Below are positions 50,172 through 62,269 of a stretch of DNA of 64,000 nucleotides, piece after piece. This DNA is from Straminergon stramineum. Its lineage: Eukaryota > Streptophyta > Bryopsida > Hypnales > Calliergonaceae. The stretch's first letter is position 1; every line of letters starts with the position of its first letter. Made by a program: the position numbers and the translations under genes. The DNA lies in assembly GCA_963920665.1 (NCBI GenBank), contig OY987263.1, positions 24,416,547-24,480,546 on the forward strand, given 5' to 3'. The notes below the pieces were generated by a model, which saw nothing but the letters and a program-made list of their open reading frames with translations, did not search any database and was not told where the DNA came from.

Positions 50172-53100
50172 GCACTTCAAAAGAATCGAATATTACAGAG
50201 GCTCTAATAGAAGCTACATCAAGCAAGAATTTAGATGACGACGACATAATTCTTCCCGATATAGAAACCGATGTAGTAGAAGAACCACTTCCATTACCTC
50301 CTAATAAACCTTGGTTAAAGGAATGGATGACGGATATGAGGTTAGAATGGCTAAGACAAAAAGTAAGTATAGGTCTCAACATACCTCGAAGCATTTTCAA
50401 CACCATTGTACAAACTGAAGAAGGGTCAAATCAAATAAGATCATTTTTAGATGGTTCATCATCATGCTTGCTCTTCTATCCTGATGAAGTTGTCACTATT
50501 GTTGAAACAATTGTAGAACCGTCGCCACCTCCACCACCACCAAAAGATGAAATATCTAAAGAGACACAAGAAGGAGAAGAAGATAATGTTGGAGAAGATG
50601 CATCAAAAGTCAAGGATGATGCTAGAGGGAAAAAGGGGAAAGATAAGAAGAAAGATAAAAAAGGAGATAAAAAAGGTGATAAGAAGGGTGACAAGAAGGA
50701 TGATAAAAAGGGAAAGAAAGGAGGCAAGAAAGGGAAAGATGAATCTACTTTAGAGCCAGATCAAGATGTTGAAGAAGGAGAAAAAACCAAGGGTGATGAA
50801 AGAGAAGGTGGTGAAGGTGCAGATGTTCCAAAAGAGCCACAAAAGGTTGAAGAACCTCCAAAACCTCAAATAATTTACACTCAAAAACATGATCCCATTT
50901 TGTGTGCTTCTATAGGTTTACTCCCCGAACATGCTCTTTCTGCAAATGTTGCCTATTTTCTCAAGATGACAACTACTAACGGCATTATAGAAGAACAATT
51001 AAATCATGATGTGGAGTTTGGGGTACTTCCTAATGGACCTGGAATGAGTTCATTGGAGAAGGTGATTGAAATTTGCCTCTCATCCATTGTCTTCCATCAC
51101 AATTGATAGTTATTTGAAAAAATTCAAAATTTGATACTAATACAATTTGAATTTTTTAAATGCATATATAGATCCATGCTAAGTATTGTTTAGGCCTAAC
51201 AAAATTGAATGTAAAATATATAATTTTACTAATACCTTGTCTAAATCCTAATGTAATGAACTTGCATTGCAATCAAATATTCAAGATTTTCATTGCATAC
51301 ATAACAAGGATAACATATATGTTTTATTTTATAGCTACATCATTTGCCAACATATAAATTCACATTATATATATAAGATTTTATACACAAAAATAATATG
51401 ATTTGAAACATTTTAAAATATAAAACTAATTAATACAATTTGTTACATAGTTGATGACCCAATTGTTTGTACCAATGCTTGCTCGGGAAGCCACTCGAGA
51501 CAAATCACAATTTTGGCAAACACAACAAAGTAATATGATGGAACATATTGGTAATGAACTCTTGAGAAATATGCAAAGGTTTGCATCTCAGGTAAAATAT
51601 GATTTTAATTTGTGAGTATGTCATTTTATTATTAAGAAATTGATTATTTTAAATTGAAAAATATGATTGAATGTATAGTTATTATTTTTTAAATTTTGAA
51701 TTGAAATAATTGTTTGAATACACTATAGGTATCAAGTGCTAGAGCACGACAAGAGGGAAATTTCCAATTAGTCATTCCAAACATCCCTGTTGACTCTGTT
51801 GAGAAACGTGATATTGATTATGAACTCATTCTCCAAGTACTATCATCTGAATTTCTACATGTAGATGATTATATATTATGTACTAAATCACCATATGATT
51901 TAAAGTAAACTCTTTCAAAGTATAAATTTTTTACTTGCATATTTTGTTTTATATTTAGATAAGAAAATTCTGTAATTAATCATCATATTGAAGCATATAA
52001 ATAAATTCTTCTTGGCATGAATTTTTCCTTTAAATAAATAAATTTATATAGAAAAGTTAATTAATGAAAAAAATTTATAGCTTGAAGGTGCGTTATCAGA
52101 TTGGGTACCAGCTTTAGGAGCGGCTCTTCAAAAAGAGTCTCAACGGGTAATTAAAATGATTATTAACCTTCTCAATATTCATTTATTCATCCTATTGGTA
52201 TAGTATAAATTGAATAAATTCAGAATTTATCAATTCCAATTCAAAATGATTTCAATCTTTTATAGTAAATTTTTACAAGATATGAATAAATAAATAAGAT
52301 TTAAATTTAATACAAAGCCTTCAAGCTACCAAATTCTCAAAAATTAATGTATGAATTTCAACTTAGGATAACCATAACTTTCAAAATTGAAAAAGTAGAT
52401 AATGAAATTATGAAACTTTCAAATTGAAATGAGGTTTTATTAAGCATTAGAGATGTATACATATTAAGTCCATCTCTTTTCTTGAAGTTGTATTTTTTCT
52501 TTGACCTCTTATAGCTCTTTAAGTGAGTTGAATGTATATTTAATAATCGATGTTTGGATGAACTGACCACCAACTTCCAAACTCCATAATTCTTATCTTA
52601 TAATTGTTTTGAAAATTGAATCAATAGTGACTCAATTAGTCCAAGATAGTAGGATGTTTTATACATTGTCATTATTAACACTTATTCGTAAAGGGTTGAA
52701 GGAAAAACACAAAATCAAAACTAAAAATGGACCTTGGGACATCTCAATTATTCCAAGCATTCTCTAAAACACTATCAAACTACCAATACTATGTAGTTAA
52801 AGAAAGTTTCAATCTATTAAATACAAAGTGTTACCTTTTCATCTGAAATTTTTTCCAATAATATGTTCTAGCTAAATCATAACGGCTTTCAAATAGTTTT
52901 ACACTTTAACAATGAAATCTTTTTGGTGCCATTATATTGCAACGGATTGTGTTATAAGAAGCTTTGATTTGAAAAAAAAAAAAACATGAATTGAGAAGAT
53001 TTGGCTAAGTTTAATTTCTATTTTTGACTTAAAATTGTTAAATTTATTAAAAATCATTGTTTTTTCACATCATATTTTTTTTAATACATGACTAATATTT

Positions 53101-56100
53101 TGTCAAATGCAAAAATTGTGTTACATTCACATGATGTTTCCTCATTTTCAATATGATTTACAACTTACTTATTGATAAATTGAAATTGTTTAAGTTTTGA
53201 TATGAAGAATCAATCATACTATTACATAGATTAAAGCATAACTTGGTCCAGATTGTAGTTGGAAAAGGACCATATGCAGAGCTAGAATTTTGGCATGCTC
53301 GTAATGATTTTTTATCAAGTATGTATGAGCAACTTAATTCTAATAAGGCAAAAAGAGTCTTAGGTGTTTTGGAGGCAGGGAGTAGTAATTCAAATCTTCT
53401 TGGCACATTTAAAGCACAAGCAAGTACTTGAATCTAATGGATATGAAGTTTGATTTATTATTATTAAATTAATTCTTAAATTTTTTATATTATCAATTTT
53501 TATATATGATTTTCATTTTACATCATTTGGGTATTTTAATGCAATGTAACATGTCCATAATACATCCAAGGTCCATCCAGGTAACGGAGTTGGCAAAGAC
53601 ATTCATAGAAGCAAAAGATAATGTAAAAATATTGACTACATTGGAGCGTCATTTCAAGGTTTACATTTAATTTAAATATAGTAAAAAATTAGAATTATAT
53701 TATATATATAATTATTTAATTATAGTAGCAAATACTCACTAAGTATAATTTTGTCAGACACTACAAGAAGGAACCCTTGGTGGAGTTTTAGAAACCCTCA
53801 ACCCTATGATAAATGCACTTAGGATGGTATGGGTGATATCAAGGTACTATTCTGAAGATGCAAATATGGGAGCTCTATTTGAGCGAATAGCTTATCAGGT
53901 TACTTTTTCAATCATACCCTTTTTTAATATGTAGCACTTAATTGATTTTAGTGTATTACCTTTGTCACAAATACTTTTATTTATAAAACCATAAAATTGA
54001 CTACTACTACTACAAGTATTTGATATGAAATGTATTTTAAATAATATAAATTAAAAAAATTGTATGGTTTTTGTAAGTTTTTCAGAGTTTTGTTTTAAAT
54101 TATTCTTGATATCATTATAATATTCTATAAAATTTTATATCAAAATAGTCTTTATTAGTAGGAATACATTTAAAAAGCTTATGGACAAACAAAAAAAATT
54201 AAAATCCAAAATGAATTATCAAAATGTAGTAAAAATTACATGAATATTAAAATCCTTTACTTAATATACAATAAAGAACTTATTAAATAAACTTTCTAGT
54301 AATAAATAGTTCAATCAAACTTATAATTATTTTCTATTTTAGTTTTAAAAAATCAAGCTAAAATTTGAGACTATAGTCAAGCCAAAGAAAAATATTCACT
54401 TACTAAAAAAACTTCAAAAGTTGTCTAGACTTTATTTAGAAAATCAAGAATTTAAAAAATATAGTAAATTTTAAATATATATATTTTATTTACTATAAAT
54501 ACTAAGTTAATAAATAATAGAAGAATATTTATATTTTGATATTATTTCTTTAGAAGTCTAGAATGATCATAATAAACAACTTCAAAATTTTTATTCTACA
54601 TGACAATTTCTTAATTTTGTATAATGCATTTTCAATCATTGATTGAATTGTAGAGAATTAATCATAATTTTCAAATTATAATACGAAATGAGCATTCTGA
54701 ATTCTGACCCTTAAAACCCTTATTTTTTAAATTTCAAATTTTACAATGTCCCTAAAAATATTCTAAAATGATGAATCCCATAAATTTCAAATTTTATAAT
54801 ATGAAAATACAAAAACACAAATATTCTAAAACTTCAAAATTGTAAAATCCTAAAATCCTAAAATTCTAAGTCTTAAAACCTTAAACCAACAAATCTTAAC
54901 ATTTCAAAACCTTAGAATTCTATAATATTTCAAATCCAAAATTAGAGATTAATTTTTGAAGTTCTTATGCATTTTGAGTTTAAAAGTTGCAATAATGGAC
55001 ATATAGAAATTGAGATATTTTAATAATAAACAAACATAATGAAAAATTGAATGTGAGGTCTTTTTCTTTTGTCTTTCATTTGAAATATATGGAATGTATT
55101 TTGAACTCTAATTCTCCTTCGTCTTAGCGACAAATGTTTACACTCATGGAATGTAAAACATGAAACTAAAAGTATCTTGTAACATCAAGAATTTCACCAC
55201 TTCTTGGGTACATAAAATTTTTACTCTTTTAGAGAAACTAATTTTTTCCCTCATAGGTATAACAGTTGTCCGTCACCAAAGGTTATCACATGTGCCATCC
55301 TCCAAAGGTTATCTCATGGGCATCCACCAAAGGTTATCTCGCCAAAGGTAGTCCATCACCCATCCTCCACCCTCCTACCACTATTCGAATTCCTTTTGTC
55401 TTTTTGTCTTTTCTTTGTGAACCATTTCATCTATCTTTTGAAAATTTACAAACCTTTTGGTCCTCTATTGTCCTCCATTTGCCAAAGAGCACAATAAATG
55501 AAATTGAATGAAGGTAAATGCTCAAATGCTCAATTTATCCCTTAAATTTGTTTACATTTGGATATAGTCTTTGGGATTCAATTTGCAAATCCCTATTCAA
55601 GATCAAAGTATTCAAAGTTCAATGAAAATTTTAAAATGTGAAATTAGTTTTGTATTTTTAGTATAATATATATGGATTGATCAAATACATGTAAGCATAA
55701 AATATCGAACTTGAATCAAAATCAAAAAAGTAGGACAAGTCCTAATTTATTATGATCTTACAACAAATATTAGAAGAAAATGAGTTATTTAAATACCAAG
55801 CAATATTGTTTGAAAGTTTAGTGCCAAGAGACCCATATAAGCCTTTAGCACCAATCTTTAAAACTATTTTTTGGTACTCAAATACCTCTTTTCTAATAGT
55901 ACAATGTCATAAAATTGCTCCCCAACTTATTTTGTTTCAACACTTGAAGTCCCAAGACCTTTTCTTGTCCAATAACGACTCAAAATTATTGTATTTCTTG
56001 AAATGAGTCATACAAAATAAAAATAAATTCTTGGTAACCTCATTGTAGGGTCTTGTACTAAACTTGTATGAGATCATGTGGTAAGAATTTCACGAAATTT

Positions 56101-59100
56101 TTTAATATAGATTGGAAGATATTAGTTGTATAAGTTGAAGAAATACTTTGGAAGACACTATCCAAGGATTTCATATGACTTTGACTACTAATAATGAAAC
56201 TTCTTTGCCCTAAAGATTTTAACCCCTAAAGGACCAAGTGTCCATTCGACATATGTAAGAAATCCTAAGAAGTCTTTTTTGGTTGGATGTTCATGAAAAT
56301 TTGACACAATGTGTAAATATGTACCTCATTATAGAAAAACAAATTTTCTTTTATGATTAGGTGCCTAGATCAAAAGTTACGATGCCCTGAACTTTTCAAG
56401 CAGCTCGAGCAATTTAAGAATCTTTAGGGAATCTTTTACAGAAAAAAAGCTCATCAACTTTTGAAATTTGGCATGTATATAACTAACAAAATATGAAATA
56501 CAATTGTCTAGAAAAAACAAAAATTTTAGTCCTCAAATCACATTCTAAGAGGAGTCAAACTTTGTTAACTATGTTGGAGAGGTTTCAAGAAAAAAATATT
56601 TTCTTCTAACTTCAAGTCCTATTATCTTGCAATTTGTGAGGTAAAAATTCTTGAAATTTTTTCCACATATTCCAAATGTTTGTCTCGAACTTTTCAGCAT
56701 TCATATTTCAAATGAATTTTTTTATCATTGCACAAGAAATCTTCAAAAAATGACTAGTGTATTGCCATTTCACTTAATGTCCTTGCATTGCAGGGTGATT
56801 TAGAGTAAGCTAGACTCTACATTTACTTCTAAAATTTTTCATGAGTGAACCTAACATCATGCAATTTTAAATGGTAAAAATCCTCGCTTTTGTGTAGAGC
56901 AAAAATTTTACTCCAAAAGGGCCCAAAGTCTATTGACCCTCTTTCACAGGAATGAAAAAAAGTTTTTTTTCTCACTTCAAATGTTACGATCTTTCAATCC
57001 TCATAGTCAAATGGTCTAAAATTTTGTATACACTCTGTTAAATACTTTACTTCAGTTTGGTTTGGTTGAAGTTTCAAAAAAAAGTTTCAATTTTCATTTT
57101 TGAATAAAATACCTAAAAGCTGCAATTTTTGACAATGTCTCCATGAAAAAATCCCTCAATCCTTTAGGGGTTAAATTGAAAACTCTATTACATTAAAACC
57201 CATCTCATGCATACCTCCACCAATTCATAGAATTAATGAAGACATGGACCACCTCTAATAAAATCTTGCAATGCCATGATGTGCATAGAATTCACAATAC
57301 ACTACACTTTTTCCTATCACATAGTTTATCAAAACCATAATTCCAATGGCACATTGGACGAGTCTTTGATTGTTTAAAAGACACACAAAATATTTGGGAA
57401 AAACAAATACTATAGTTTATATGAAAATTAGAAGGATAATGCAAGTTAATGTGGAAGTGCCAAAAACATTTGGCATCCTTGAAGAAAGAAACCTTCATGT
57501 TCTCCTACAATTCTCGGTAATTTTTAGTTTGTTCCCAAGTCTATAAGTTCCCATCATTGCTCTACAATTAGTTTCCAAGCCACTTCACCATGATGACCAC
57601 ATCCATCTAAGTTATGCATATCCCCAATGACATTTGGCCCTCTTGGATTCTTGTATAGTAATGAATGGACGAGCCTTCACAACAATATATGACTAAAGGA
57701 CATGAAAAATCAATATGTCTATGGCAAAAGGTAATGAATCCTTGAATTCATTGTGATGTTGCCATGAGCCACTATCTACCTCCATGTTGCCTTCCTTGAA
57801 GTCATGTCTATATTAGTTGTTTGCCCTTAAAGTTGCAATATGGAAAAAAGAAAATTGTAACTTCTCGACCATGTGACCAATTGTATCAAAAATTATAGGT
57901 ACACAAAGCTTGAGAATAACTAAATCTTCCATAAAAGATTCAAAAAATCACATCAAATATTGAGATTGTAGAAACCTCAAACTCCAGTCTATCCTAGAAG
58001 GGGACAAGAGAACTTTAGGGTTAATGTGCTCTTCAATCAAAACCATGGATTGAAAGAGCCTGACTTTGTAAAGTCGTAGGAGAAGACAAATTCAAACAAA
58101 AATTTGAAAAAGACATGGCCTCTAAAACTCTATTCCCCTATCAAAACTAGCGTCACATGGCAACTTTATATATCTAGCAACAAAATTAAAAGAAATTACT
58201 TACTTGGTCTTACAAAATTGTCTATGAAACTATTCATAGATAATGCATTCAAACTCAATATGAGGTGCATGTTATATTCTTGAATTGTTTTCAAAATTCA
58301 TATTTGTAAAAAATAGCTCAACCCAATAGAATCTAATTTGACTATAAAAACTAACACAAAAAAAACTTAACATTGAAATAACCATTCTAGATTTTCAATG
58401 ATGGTTTTTTGTTAAATTTGGGCTTAAAATAATACAATTATATTTAGAATAATGCAGATTTTAATAGAAAACCATCATTAGGAATGATTTTTAAGTGTCA
58501 ATTTTTATTAGTGTCAATAATAGCTCCACAACTACTTTTTGAATTGTGATACATTTAGGATCTAATAAGATTGAAAAACATCTCATCTTATAATTCAAAA
58601 GATATGTATTTAATAAAATTGAAAGTGTGTATTATTTTAGTAATTCTACTAAGAAAATTTTCAATAGGTTAGGACAAAAATACTTATAGTAGAGTAAAAA
58701 CTAAGTGTGATGTATTAAGAACTTTAAAAGCATTTTTTGTAGTTCATAATATGTTTATATTAAAGAAATCTTCTTTGTAAATTGTGCACAATTTATTCAA
58801 AATTAATGAAATTACATTGATTGTTTAAATTCAATAAAATTTTAATGAAGGAATCAATTTAATTCCTAGAGAACCAAATTGTGTCTTTTGGCAACATAGA
58901 GATTTGGAATAGCTCACTACAAATTAAAATAATAATAATAATAATAAAATTCAAATAAATATGTTAGAAAAAAATACTTTCAGTAGAGAAAAAATGAGTG
59001 TGATGTATGAAGAATTTAAAAAGAATTTTTTGTAGTTCATTATATATATATATATATATATATAAATGAAACCTTCTTTGTTAATTGTGAAAAATTAATG

Positions 59101-62100
59101 CAAAATTAATGACAATACACTAATTTTTTTAATTTGATGAAATTTTAATGAAGGAATAAATTTAACTCCTAAAGGACCAAACTACGTTTTTTGCCAATAT
59201 AGTGATTTGAGGTAGCTCACTTACAAATTAAAAAAAAATTCTATTTTTTTTATTTGAAATTTTCAAAAAACATGTAGATAAGTTTTTCTTAAGATCCTAA
59301 AGTTTTCATAAATTTTGACTACATGGTTAAAATTTACTTATATAATATATTGATATGTAGTTTTTTTCTAGACCAGGCATACAAGGCAAATTAAAAAAGT
59401 CATTTTTTTTGTAAACAAAAATTTGAAATTGGTTTTCTAAATTTGTACATGCGTGGAAAGTTTTGAATCATTCCATTTTGATAAATGAGATGAAAGTTAT
59501 GAGGAGTTTTAGTTTGCAAGCAATTATGGATTCTGTACTCTAAAATAAATTGCGAAAACCTTAATTCAACTCAATTTTCAATATTTTTGAAAAAAATAAA
59601 ATCATAGAAAGTAGATTGTGTATTATATAATAGAATTTTTAGAATTTTTTCTACATCTTTTCAAACCAGCATTCTACAAGATCCTATACTTACATATATC
59701 CAAAAATGTTTTTTTCTAAAATTTGGTTCTAGTACTATAAATGGCAGTTTGGGAGCATTTTTGGTGAAAACATAGTTAATAAACTTTAGGGGTTAATCCC
59801 TTTCCAACAATATAAATGTACTTTATACAAAATTTGATTTTATGAAAATTAGTAATATTTTTGGTATTTATTTCTTCCACCAAGTTTTCCTTCAAAACTT
59901 TTTTTAAATCAGGCTTCAATCATGTCTATGATAGCTTCACAAAGTTGTGACAAGTTTAAAACGACTCTAAAAAGGCAATGAGTGTAAAAAATGTTGATAT
60001 TATTTTTTCAAATGTGTAACTGTAAGAGAAAATTTTCCTAAACTTAAAGAAATTTCAACTTCAGGACTATATAGGACATTGAATTAGTAGACAATTTTAG
60101 TTGGTTTTTTGTTTTCTTAAAAGTAATTTAATTTATTCTATTTATCTAATTATTTCCTTAAAAAATTTATACTAATAGTGTTGATGAATTTGTCATGTGT
60201 TTCATATCAACTTGATGTTTATAAATAAATGAGTTTATTATATTTTTATTTTGAAATTAAAATATAAATATACAACATTTATAAAACATTTGATATTGAG
60301 GCATCCTATTTTGGAATCAAAAGTATTACAATTTCGAAGCTTTTGCAGATTGCCGAAAAGGTATCCCAAGATGTAGACTTTCGTTCTTTGACCAAGAAAC
60401 CATATTCTGTGTCAAGCTATAAAATAGCCACTGCCAAAAATATTCTTGATGCATGGAGTGATATGTATTTGCAAGTTCGCAAAAAAATTGAATTAAGTGG
60501 CCGAGATCCTAGGTTCATCAAATGATCAAAATAACTTGTTTTATGTTTTTTCTTCTGAAATTATTCAAAATTATGTATAAATTTAGAAATTTTTATAAAT
60601 GAATGAAAATGTAATTTATGTTTGCCTAAGTTTAATACTAAAGATCTATAAATTACATATAGCCTAAAATTTGGTTGAATCCTATAGGTGGGAATTTGAT
60701 CGGAAGAAATTATTTGAGAGGACAAATTACATGTCGAGTACTTGTAATGATTTTGCACATATTGTAGAGGTTGTCAATGATTTTTTATATTTTTTAGGAC
60801 CTGACTTAAAGAGTGTGACTGGCGATGTGGCAAGTGTAGATATTGTGGTGGAGGTTAGTTATTTTTCTCTATATGCATACTTGTACAATCTGAATATATT
60901 TCCTAGTGCAAGATTTATCATATTTATCACACTAAGCCTTAAGTTTTTACAAGATATTTACTTCCAAAATCAAGATTCAAAAATACACTATTAAAAAATA
61001 CTTATTGAAATATAATTGGTTATTTCATCCACTTGATTCAAACATTTTGAAAGTATTTAGCATAAAGTTCAATTTACATGATCCAATCTAACAAAGATGT
61101 GTTTAAAAGGTATTCCTTTTTTATGGTGATACTCATAGGAAGAATGCTCAAAATTTTTAATCACATGGTTACGCATCTTACACAAATAGTTATAAAAGAT
61201 AACTAATATCCTATTAGTTATCTTTTATATATGATAATTAGAACAAAATCTTTTAATTCATTAAAAAACAGTTTTTTTTCCTTGATTTTGTTGTCATTTC
61301 AAGAAGTTTGCTTAAGCACATTTTCAATCAATATAGTTTTGATTAAATATTTGTTTGCAATGATAAATCTAATTCATCTTAATCAATCCCTAAAGGACCA
61401 AGATGTCCAATTTGGTCCTTATATTCTTTTAAGCTAGTTTGAATAGGTTGTTTGGGACCTCTTTTTGTTCAATTTGATTAATTTTTACAAAAATGCTATT
61501 CATTGATTATGGTAATATAAAAGATAGCCTCACTTGAGTTGGACTTTTTCAAAACATGAAATCTTTTGTCCTTTATAAATTAAAAAGTGTACATGTAGTA
61601 ATGAAGTACATAATAAGATGTTTTGAATATTTAAACTTTTCATGTTCTATTACCATCACAAATTTTATTTTTTTCAAAATATAAATGGCATAATGTAGTG
61701 TATACACAAACATATTCATATACATAAGCATGTCTTTATCATTTTCAATGTGATTTACATTATTATCAATGAATGTTGAATAGAAAGTACATGCTATGGT
61801 GGCACCTATCGAAAGCTTAACTTATGATGCTTTCGATAGGGCTCATATTGCACTTTGGAAAGCAACAATGTTTCAATTTGACCAAGATAAGGAAAGTATT
61901 GAAGAAGACACTAAGGCCTTCATTGACTCTTCATTCAAAAAACTTAGGAGTGCAGAAGGTGAGCTATAATTAGATATAATTTATTGATTTTTTTTAAACC
62001 TAGTTTTATGTGTATGGTTGTTAGAAAATTGAATCTTTTAAAAAAAAAATAAAGATATGATTTTCATTTGTATGGAGTTGTTATAATTTGGGACAATTTC

Positions 62101-62269
62101 ATCATGTGTTCACTTAATGATATAAGTCTCAAATACTAGTCATTAAGTTTGTAGGTAGTTGTCATTGCATGCAGGTGCTCTTAAGCTCCTCCAAAGCTTT
62201 AAGACTGTCAAAAGTGAAGGAGCAATTAATAGGCAAATGATGGAGAAATATAATGACATTCTTACACAA
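50168..62269 (+). CDS. Axonemal dynein heavy chain, N-terminal tail (inner-arm I1/f, DNAH10-like), partial
   Basis: Motor subunit of a ciliary inner dynein arm, expected in sperm flagella. Exons: 50168-51061, 51451-51591, 51729-51836, 52081-52146, 53252-53419, 53581-53658, 53758-53898, 60349-60512, 60688-60853, 61784-61958 and 62175-62269. They total 732 codons with no stop or frame break; intron phases agree throughout, and every intron is GT-AG except intron 5 (GC-AG). The start is the first ATG after an in-frame TAA (50150). Recognisable dynein-tail (DHC_N1-type) blocks are GKGPYAELEFWHARN (exon 5), EAKDNVKILTTLERHFK (exon 6), ALRMVWVISRYY (exon 7), KIELSGRDPRWEFDRKKLFE (exons 8-9), FLGPDLKSVTGD (exon 9), FIDSSFKKLRSAEG (exon 10) and EGAINRQMMEKYNDIL (exon 11). 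The order and wording are closest to DNAH10 as I recall it, so the subtype is inference. Linker, AAA ring and stalk would lie beyond 64,000. Codon use is AT-rich. Confidence 0.9.
50624..50737 (+). repeat. Lysine/glycine/aspartate-rich repeat tract in dynein exon 1
   Basis: Residues 153-190 of the predicted dynein tail are almost wholly K, G and D, with iterated KKGD units encoded by a short repeat of the form AAAGGTGATAAG/AAGGGTGACAAG. It follows a proline run (119-125) and an acidic stretch (126-151) and precedes another acidic one. It links an N-terminal helical module (about 47-105) to the conserved tail and is expected to be disordered. Confidence 0.8.
53420..53580 (+). other. Probable GC-AG intron (dynein intron 5)
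   Basis: Exon 5 ends ...KAQ and the intron begins GCAAGT, the standard GC donor extension. It ends CATCCAG before exon 6 (VTELAK). Only this choice keeps phase 0 and joins the tail sequence without extra residues. The alternative GT four bases downstream would shift the frame. Confidence 0.65.
55270..55352. repeat. Short tandem repeat, about three units of about 26 bp
   Basis: Units begin CCAAAGGTTATC (near 55275, 55302 and 55327), followed by a CA(T)G...CATCC segment. A final truncated CCAAAGGTAG follows. Lies in dynein intron 7. Confidence 0.65.
56218..57175. mobile_element. TIR element, family C type, perfect 15-bp ends
   Basis: TTTAACCCCTAAAGG (56218-56232) and CCTTTAGGGGTTAAA (57161-57175) are exact reverse complements 958 bp apart. 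The left end continues ACCAA, as in other copies. The outer TTTA/TAAA is palindromic, so a TA target duplication is possible but not provable. The interior is AT-rich and non-coding. Sits in dynein intron 7. Confidence 0.65.
58671..59235 (+). repeat. Tandem duplication, two copies of about 265 bp
   Basis: 58671-58930 and 58964-59235 align along their length. Shared blocks are AAAATACTT(A/T)..AGTAGAG, AGTGTGATGTAT, TTTTTTGTAGTTCAT, AATTTTAATGAAGGAAT and the terminal TAGCTCACT(T)ACAAATTAAA. An AAT microsatellite (58928-58948) lies at the junction. A TA microsatellite (59040-59064) interrupts the second copy only. Both copies end inside the start of the 59162 element. Confidence 0.75.
59162..59796 (+). 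mobile_element. TIR-bounded repeat, family C copy in dynein intron 7
   Basis: The left end TTAACTCCTAAAG and the right end CTTTAGGGGTTAA are reverse complements with one mismatch, about 635 bp apart. The interior aligns with the minus strand of 22388-23335 (blocks TTTTGACTACATGGTTAAAA, AAATTGGTTTTCTA, GAGATGAAAGTTATGA). Non-coding. Confidence 0.6.
61191..61229. repeat. Perfect 18-bp inverted repeat with 3-bp loop
   Basis: The arms TATAAAAGATAACTAATA (61191-61208) and TATTAGTTATCTTTTATA (61212-61229) pair completely around TCC. Located in dynein intron 9. There is no T-run or gene context to suggest a terminator; it may be the core of a small foldback element. Confidence 0.7.

Larger units (their letters stand above)
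53899..60348 (+). other. Dynein intron 7 (6.45 kb), repeat-loaded
   Basis: Bounded by CAG|GTTACT and TTTTGCAG|ATT, joining RIAYQ to IAEKV in frame. It is by far the longest intron seen and contains all the repeats listed between 54.8 and 59.8 kb. No exon-like segment of the dynein tail was found inside it. Confidence 0.75.

Noticed and set aside
50065..50753. Antisense and out-of-frame ORFs over dynein exon 1
   Set aside because: Their proline/phenylalanine- or lysine-rich content is simply the repeat tract read in other frames; the sense frame joins correctly to downstream exons.
54830..54945. Telomere-like CCTAAAA iterations
   Set aside because: Only irregular CCTAAAAT and CTTAAAAC variants, with no consistent heptamer array; most likely low-complexity AT-rich drift.
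58320..58545. Possible inverted repeat around TTTTTATTAGTGTCAATAATAG
   Set aside because: Pairing with the left side is patchy and no better than expected for AT-rich sequence; no flanking duplication.
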